A DNA stretch of 64,000 bases, from contig CADCXD010000018.1 in NCBI GenBank assembly GCA_902806575.1, positions 2,108,001 through 2,172,000 on the forward strand, written 5' to 3'. The translations under genes and the position numbers were made by a program. Of the stretch, positions 58,412-64,000 are shown piece by piece (the stretch's first letter is position 1; each line of letters starts with the position of its first letter). The notes under the pieces are model-generated. The model was not told the origin of the DNA. It worked only from the letters and a program-made list of their open reading frames with translations, and ran no database searches. Source of the DNA: Jackrogersella multiformis. Taxonomy: Eukaryota > Ascomycota > Sordariomycetes > Xylariales > Hypoxylaceae.

Positions 58412-59567
58412 TAGGCTTGCCTGCCTGTGTGCCTCTGGGCGCTTCCTCGACGACGCGACGCGACGACGCGGTATGAGACGGGGCAGGGCAGGGCGATGGC
58501 GAGGGACGAAGGGATGGAGAGAGAGAGAGAGATCTCGAATCGGAAAGGCGGGTTGGTTTCCTCGCTGGGCTGGTCTAGTCGCCAGTCATCAGTCAGGGGA
58601 ACCAGCAGCTTCGGTGCGGCGGCGGCGGCAAGAAAGCAGACGTCAGAAAATTTTGGTAGTGGGTAACGGCCGCGTGGAACTCGAACGACGGAGAAAAGAA
58701 AGCAAAATATCAAAAAATAAAAGATAGCGGTGGGAATGCTGATGTTGTTCAAGTTAAATAATTCGTTGTTCAAGTTCAAGTACTATAGGGAACGGCTAGG
58801 CTAGGCTAGGCTGGCCTGAGATGTGTACGAATAGATGTGTGGGAAATGTGACGGAGTCTGCCGTGCAAAAGAACCCCAAGTTCGGTGCGTTGCGGCTCGG
58901 ATATCTAGTAGTAGACGATAGAGACGACCCAGACCCGATCAGATTATGTTTTCTCCTATGGCTTATGACCTTTTAGCGTTCTTGGGAGGTTCACGTATCA
59001 TATCTTTACTTACGCCTTGATACACTTCCAGCTAGACGTCGTACTCAGAAATGGATTCATTTAAAGTCAGCGATTTCAATTAAGTTGGGTGGCTTTGTGC
59101 CCGTATCTACCTGACCCAGTACTCAAGATATACTACGAACTCCGATTTTGCCTTAGTAGCCCTCGCAGTATACCTATCCTTTGGTTCCACCCATTTGCTG
59201 CCCCTTTCCATGCCTCCCTTCTATACCTAGCTCGTACGTGAAACTGCTTGAAAATCCATTTTCCTATAAGATTGCCTATGCCTGGGGAATTTTGCAACCA
59301 TGCAACGCAAGTCAGAACACTATGCCTCCTTGGTCCTCGCATATATTTTGCGAACTCGTATACGCCGAGCACATATGCTATGCTGTTGAAATGCAAAGGT
59401 TACCGTCGATGAAACTATACCCTATGACGCCCCTGAAGCTTTTGGCTTCCAACCTTTTGCGTTTTTCGTCCCGTTTCTACAAGGCAACGCCAATAATTCC
59501 AGTCGTCAGTTTTGGTCATTAAAACGTAATAAATTAACATCAATTCAATGAGGAAAGAATAATGTCC
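58412..59567. other. Convergent intergenic spacer
   Basis: 3' untranslated regions of the TVP15-like gene and SreA. A short (GGCTA)n run lies at about 58793-58812. Frames at 58324-58779, 58427-58727, 59133-59396 and 59181-59522 have no recognisable features. No gene is seen. Confidence 0.5.
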
Positions 59568-61349
59568 TTATTTCTGCAATGCGGCCATCTCGCGTTCTTT
59601 AGCCGCGAGTAGTTGGCGCATTCGTTCGGTTTCCTGTTGAAGGGCGGCTAGTCGACCGGCTTTCGACCTCTCGTCCTCTGCAGTGCTCTCTCTGGATTGG
59701 AGGCCCAGTAATATGTTCGACGTAGCTAACTGCGGACTAGGACTTGGTGCTAATATGAGCGAATTTGCCGGAGACCGAAGCCGCAGAGACTCGGGTGTGT
59801 TGTCGGCTGAGCGGAAACTAGGGCTTGATTCAAATGACGGGTTGAGAAGCGACTTGATCGACGAGAGTCTCTTTGGGCCGTCGTAGCCCGGTTCGCTCGG
59901 CGCGTATTCCGATTCAGTTCCTGAGAAGGAACGCTTTCTCGACGGCGAGAGAAATGATGCTGGGGATAAAGACAACTGACGGTCACTCAACGCCGAGAGG
60001 GATGTTATTGGTGCTAGACGATTATCGTCGTTAAGTGAATCCCGAATATCGAAACTATGCGGAACGTTGGTGTTGTGATATGCCATGAGGTCGGTGGATA
60101 TCGGCGTTGACCCCGAACCAGATCGGATCGGGTCGGGGAGGAGTGTGAGAGGATGCTCGGGTTTACGTCGTAACCCGAGATTAACGGATCCATCCTCGTT
60201 AATGCTGCCGCGCTCCATTTCGGATTCTACATACGGGCTCTGCTGCTCAATCGAATCGACCGCCATCGCATCTTCCGTCATGTCGTCCGCTTGATTTGCT
60301 GGTATTACACGTTTCCTCCTCTTGATGACGGATTTCTTCATCGTTACTGGTCGGTGAACTCCGTGAAGTTTATAGTATAATCCTGTAATGTTTAGCCGGC
60401 ATCTTGCAAGTAAATCTAGGTATACACATACCGCAGGCATTACATATGGTATGGCCAGATTCGTCGCGACGCCACAGCGGTGTTATTGTTGTACCGCAAT
60501 TCTGGCAGGCTATAACCACGGTCGTCTGAGCCGAGGCTTGTTGCGCATTTATATCAATTGGAGTCGGTACATCATCTGATGGGGTACTTTGCCCATTGCT
60601 AGATTGCCGGCCTTGGTTCTGAAGCTGAGCACTCTTCGCTACTCGGTTGTTATATGCTGGGCAGCCGCTACACCCTTCCGCACCACCGGTACCGTTGCAT
60701 CGTCCTCCGCCGGGACACGATCCGTTGGGCATCTGATCCGCAGAGACATACGTGGCGCCTGGAATATTTGCCGAGTTGCTCGAAGAGCAGGAGCTGGGAG
60801 CCGGTTTCTCGGGCGTCTTCTTCGGGGTGGTAGAGACCATCGATGGCGGTCGCTTGAGATTCGTCGGCCGAGACGAATTCCGTGCTTTCAGATAGAGTCC
60901 ACATGCGTTGCAGATGGTGGCCCCCTGCGGCGAACGCCTCCATAACGGCGTCCTCGTAGTACCGCAATTACTAAAACATAATTAGGATTTGCCTAATACT
61001 CACTCCGCAGCTAGTCTACATACCTGCACACCTGGCCGCTCTGGTTAGGCGTTGGGTTTGACTTCGAACTGGCCCAGCTTTCTTGACGGATTGTATCGAA
61101 CGGAGACGGGCTCTTAGAGTTGATTCGTTCGGATCCCTGTATCGATGGACTGGGTGCGTCTGAGAAATCACTCTGACTTAGGGCTGCTGGACTTCTCGAA
61201 CCAACGGATGAGGCGTTCTGAAAGGACATGGTCTCCGATGGTTGGGTGCCTTCTCTGGAGACGACGGGGCGTGTAGGGAGCGCGGTCCTGACAGAATTTG
61301 GATCCGAACCGGCAAGCTTCGCGTAGGGATAGGGGCCAACTTCCATCAT
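59568..61349 (-). CDS. sreA: GATA-type repressor of siderophore biosynthesis and iron uptake (SreA/SRE/Urbs1)
   Basis: Three exons (61349-61024, 60970-60432, 60382-59568) give 559 residues. Both GATA zinc fingers are restored by splicing: the first at about 108-132 (CSNCGTTRTPLWRRSPQG and ICNACGLYLKARN), the second at about 264-288 (CQNCGTTITPLWRRDESG and ICNACGLYYKLHG). Between them is the iron-sensing cysteine region C-x5-C-x8-C-x2-C (CPGGGRC, then EGCSGCPAYNN, about 194-212), diagnostic of SreA-type factors. A coiled coil closes the protein (LAALQQETERMRQLLAAKER). In iron sufficiency these proteins repress siderophore and iron-uptake genes. Each intron cuts next to a finger (53 and 49 nt). 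The reading frame stays open a little upstream of 61349 (to a stop near 61393), so an additional 5' exon cannot be excluded. Confidence 0.93.
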
Positions 61350-64000
61350 GACCTCGCTCGGTAGACCCTCTAGAAGGAATTGGCCTGATCGTCACAGCTA
61401 CAGCGGTCGTCGCGTAGGTTCCTTTCTCTGGCCTATAATAACATGAGACTCCAGGGTTAGACCACACAATAGGGAGGATTCTCTAAAGTGGTAGCTGGTG
61501 GGATACCGATGCGTAACGCAAGAACTGTTCGATGTTCAAGATATTGGCGACTCAATAGTAAGGATGGTTGTGGGTCGACTACACTAGTAATGATCGATCA
61601 AGGAACCGTCGTAAGTGCTATAAAACGTCGCGACTTCGGGGCTGTTTGTAATGCCTATTAGTTTGAATAGTGGCGAGCGGTAGCGTATACACCATCTACG
61701 CCGCCCTGGACTAGTTGTATAAGATGATAGATTAAAAAAAGAGGAGTCGAAACGGAGTAAAGAATACACGTGTGGTGATTCGACTATATACAGTTGACTG
61801 CGAAGTCACCTGGGATGGCGAGAGAAGAGAAGGGACTATTGGGTGTCTCGGACGCAAGGGGCCAATGTTCCTAGTGCAGTGAAGTAGTGAGGTAGTAAGA
61901 TAGTGAGGTATCATGTATGTAGTGTAGAGGCTCGTGTGGATTCCCCGTAATAAGGTGTAAGGCCCGGAGCAGATAGGTGAAGACGGGTTAGGCGCAGGGA
62001 GGGTGGAGTGATGAAGGGTTGATTCTTAAGTGTTAAGTGTTTTGATTACGGGATATGTCATGCCCATCCATGCCATGCCCATGCCCGGATCACGAGGACG
62101 GGCGTTGTATGTACATATGTTTGTATGTAGGTACGAAGGCATGTAGGTATGTAGGTACGTAGGTATGTACGGTACGTTAGCGCTGCAGGAGTCGTCCTGC
62201 TCTTCCTACTCTGCTACTTCTGTACCGCATGCGTCACCCTCGCTCGTCCCTCGCTGTCAAGACTCAAAGCAGTAGGCACTGGCAGGCAATAAGCAATAGA
62301 CAGGCTACAAGTCCGCCACGTCGGGATTGATCTGTGGAGATAAGATCGGAGAAGTCAAGAGGAAGAGATTGTCATACCTACCATGGGAGTGTAGGACAAA
62401 GATGAGAGCGAGCCTCAGTCCGAGGTGAATCTCGGAGATTCGAGGAATAGATAATCTGATCTACCTAATGACGGGAGGGTGGTGGAATGGAATTTGGGAA
62501 TACCACATGGAAGGGGGGGAAGAACAAGTAAGAGTTAACTAAGAGAGTCGCTAAGAGTCGCTAAGAGTCAAGACACCTTGGGCTGGGTCTGGGCTTACCA
62601 GGAAGCTGCCCTCCAGAGCTGGGAAAGGTAGGTAAGGGCTTTCAGCGCTGTACAATACGTACCTAGGTACCTTAGTCGTACAGTCTGCGGTACCAGGTAG
62701 GTAGTACCCACGTAGGGGGGAGTTTGTTCCCCATAAGGCTAGCGTACCTAGGCTAACGCAGCCAGCCCACTAGCCAGCCTGGAATTGAGCTAAAACATGG
62801 ATCTGCCATCCATGGATTTATCGAAAAAAAAAGATAAAGAGCCCCCCATCCCCGAATGTCGGCGTGCCGGCTGAATGAGAATCAAGCAGATTATTATTAA
62901 ACTAACTTTCATTGGTTGCACTGCATATTAGATTTGGTAATACGACAACACTTAACACGGTCCTTTTTGTAATCTTCACCTGACGATTGGCTGATCGTAC
63001 CAACATCTCGGAAGGCGGTCTGCCAATTTCGACATAACGCAAACCAATTTCATAAGGCCGTCTGCACCACCGTCATCTGATTAGGTGATATGTGCCATTC
63101 ATGATATCAGTCTTCAGTCCGATTGCACTAGTGTACATAAGTACCTGTTATACCTACTATACATTGTAGCGGTCTAGCTACGTTTTTGGTTTCACCTTGA
63201 GCCTCCGGTTTCCTCTAGTCGTGCTAAAATCTGATGTTGTCTGCATGAAACTGCGTTGCCCACTAAGAGGGAAACTTTGCTCAATCATTCTGGAGATTTC
63301 TTTTATTATTACCTAGGTACCTAGGTACTTAGTAGCCTAAGCGTTAGGTCGTTAAATTGCACGTCTTATATTAAGTAGGTAGGTACCTAGGTAGGTATCG
63401 GTACCTAGAAATGTTCGGAAAACTTAAAAACCTAAAGGAAGCGAGGGACGCCCACTAGGGTCATCCGCGGAGTACGGTGTACTTCCGAGGTTGCAGTAAT
63501 GAACAAGTGCTGGACATTCTTAGCCCCCCGGGTCCTCTTTTTTATATGCCAAGCTTTTTTATCTAGACCCATCTCATTGCAGTTGCAGCCGCCGCGCCGC
63601 AGGCTACAGGCTACAGGCTACCGTGGTACGTATCACCACCTAAGGTTTGGGAGAAAAAGGAGGGGAACTCCGTAGATAAGATGCGATAATATCTCTTATC
63701 GTATACGCTAATCAATTAATCAATCGTGCTTAAATCTTACCACTCATAAGTTATTGGTAGGTTTCAAATATTTGCTCGCTCCTTTTAAACTCGGAGTATC
63801 TAATAGAAAGGATCTACCTAGTAATAAATTATTATGTATTATGTATTACCTAGGTATGTAGGGATCATATGTGTTAACCAACATTATATAGGTGTGATAC
63901 TTGTACATCAATAGGAAAATACATAAGTCCATATTAGCCAATGGAAAGAGGAGCATATATCAGTTATTATGGTTTGAAATACGATGTGTCTGATTGGGTG
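61350..64000. promoter_or_regulatory. SreA upstream region and right-edge spacer with GATA sites and palindromes
   Basis: 2.6 kb without a supportable gene. GATA-type sites occur at 62339-62344 (GATAAG), 62450-62454 (GATAA, followed by ATCTGAT) and as a cluster at 63675-63700. Simple repeats include CATGCC variants at 62059-62090, a GTAGGTATGT run at 62110-62175, a GAGTCGCTAA tandem at 62545-62575 and three GGCTACA copies near 63602-63621. TACCTAGGTA palindromes lie at about 62661-62671, 63311-63328, 63378-63396 and 63847-63856. The part next to SreA is probably its promoter and leader. Confidence 0.45.
63675..63700. promoter_or_regulatory. Cluster of GATA motifs on both strands
   Basis: Within 26 nt there are GATAAG (63675-63680), GATAA (63685-63689), and on the other strand TATC (63690-63693) and CTTATC (63695-63700). 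Two-finger GATA factors favour such paired sites. Whether it serves SreA, 2.3 kb away, or a gene beyond the right edge is unknown. Confidence 0.3.

Noticed and set aside
1..64000. Biosynthetic gene cluster, CRISPR array, prophage or intact autonomous transposon
   Set aside because: No synthase, tailoring enzyme, spacer-repeat array, phage gene or transposase was recognised. The genes are unrelated housekeeping and surface functions.

Overview
The window reads as nuclear chromosomal DNA of a filamentous ascomycete, most likely a sordariomycete. The genes are split by short introns (about 49 to 400 nt) with GT..AG ends and CTAAC-type branch points. Products are typical Pezizomycotina housekeeping proteins, and the spacers carry dispersed TACCTAGGTA palindromes. 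A Xylariales-like lineage is my guess from overall flavour; the sequence does not prove it. I see no CRISPR array, rRNA gene, convincing tRNA, telomere repeat or intact autonomous transposon. Exon joins were worked out by hand from reading frame, splice signals and family conservation. All the spliced models listed close in frame.

Left third (1-24 kb), gene-poor. It holds a UFO1-like F-box protein with three ubiquitin-interacting motifs (+), a membrane-anchored aspartic-protease-like protein that appears to lack one catalytic aspartate (-), a secreted Ser/Thr-rich wall-type protein with about 67-73-residue internal repeats (+), and the diflavin reductase TAH18 (-). These are separated by spacers of up to about 4.3 kb with palindromes and no recognisable genes.

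Middle (24-51 kb), gene-dense. In order: a two-RRM RNA-binding protein, ArfGAP (GCS1 type), ETF beta, the arginine-specific carbamoyl-phosphate synthase small subunit with its arginine attenuator peptide uORF, a nicotinamide-riboside-kinase-like protein, an Acinus-like SAP/RRM protein, a hypothetical protein, TYW1, TOM20, EXO84 and the PP2A catalytic subunit. A 131-bp foldback element with a 5-bp target-site duplication lies between TOM20 and EXO84.

Right part (51-64 kb). It holds a seven-helix DUF3112-type membrane protein, a long AT-rich spacer with possible gene debris, a TVP15/COPI-associated membrane protein, and SreA, the two-finger GATA repressor of iron uptake. Beyond SreA is 2.6 kb of spacer.

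The genes do not form an obvious cluster or pathway. TAH18, TYW1 and SreA all touch iron biology, but nothing in the layout shows this is more than chance. The most interesting item is the attenuator uORF of the carbamoyl-phosphate synthase gene. It is split over three exons, and a 13-nt middle exon carries the aspartate known to be essential for arginine-dependent ribosome stalling.
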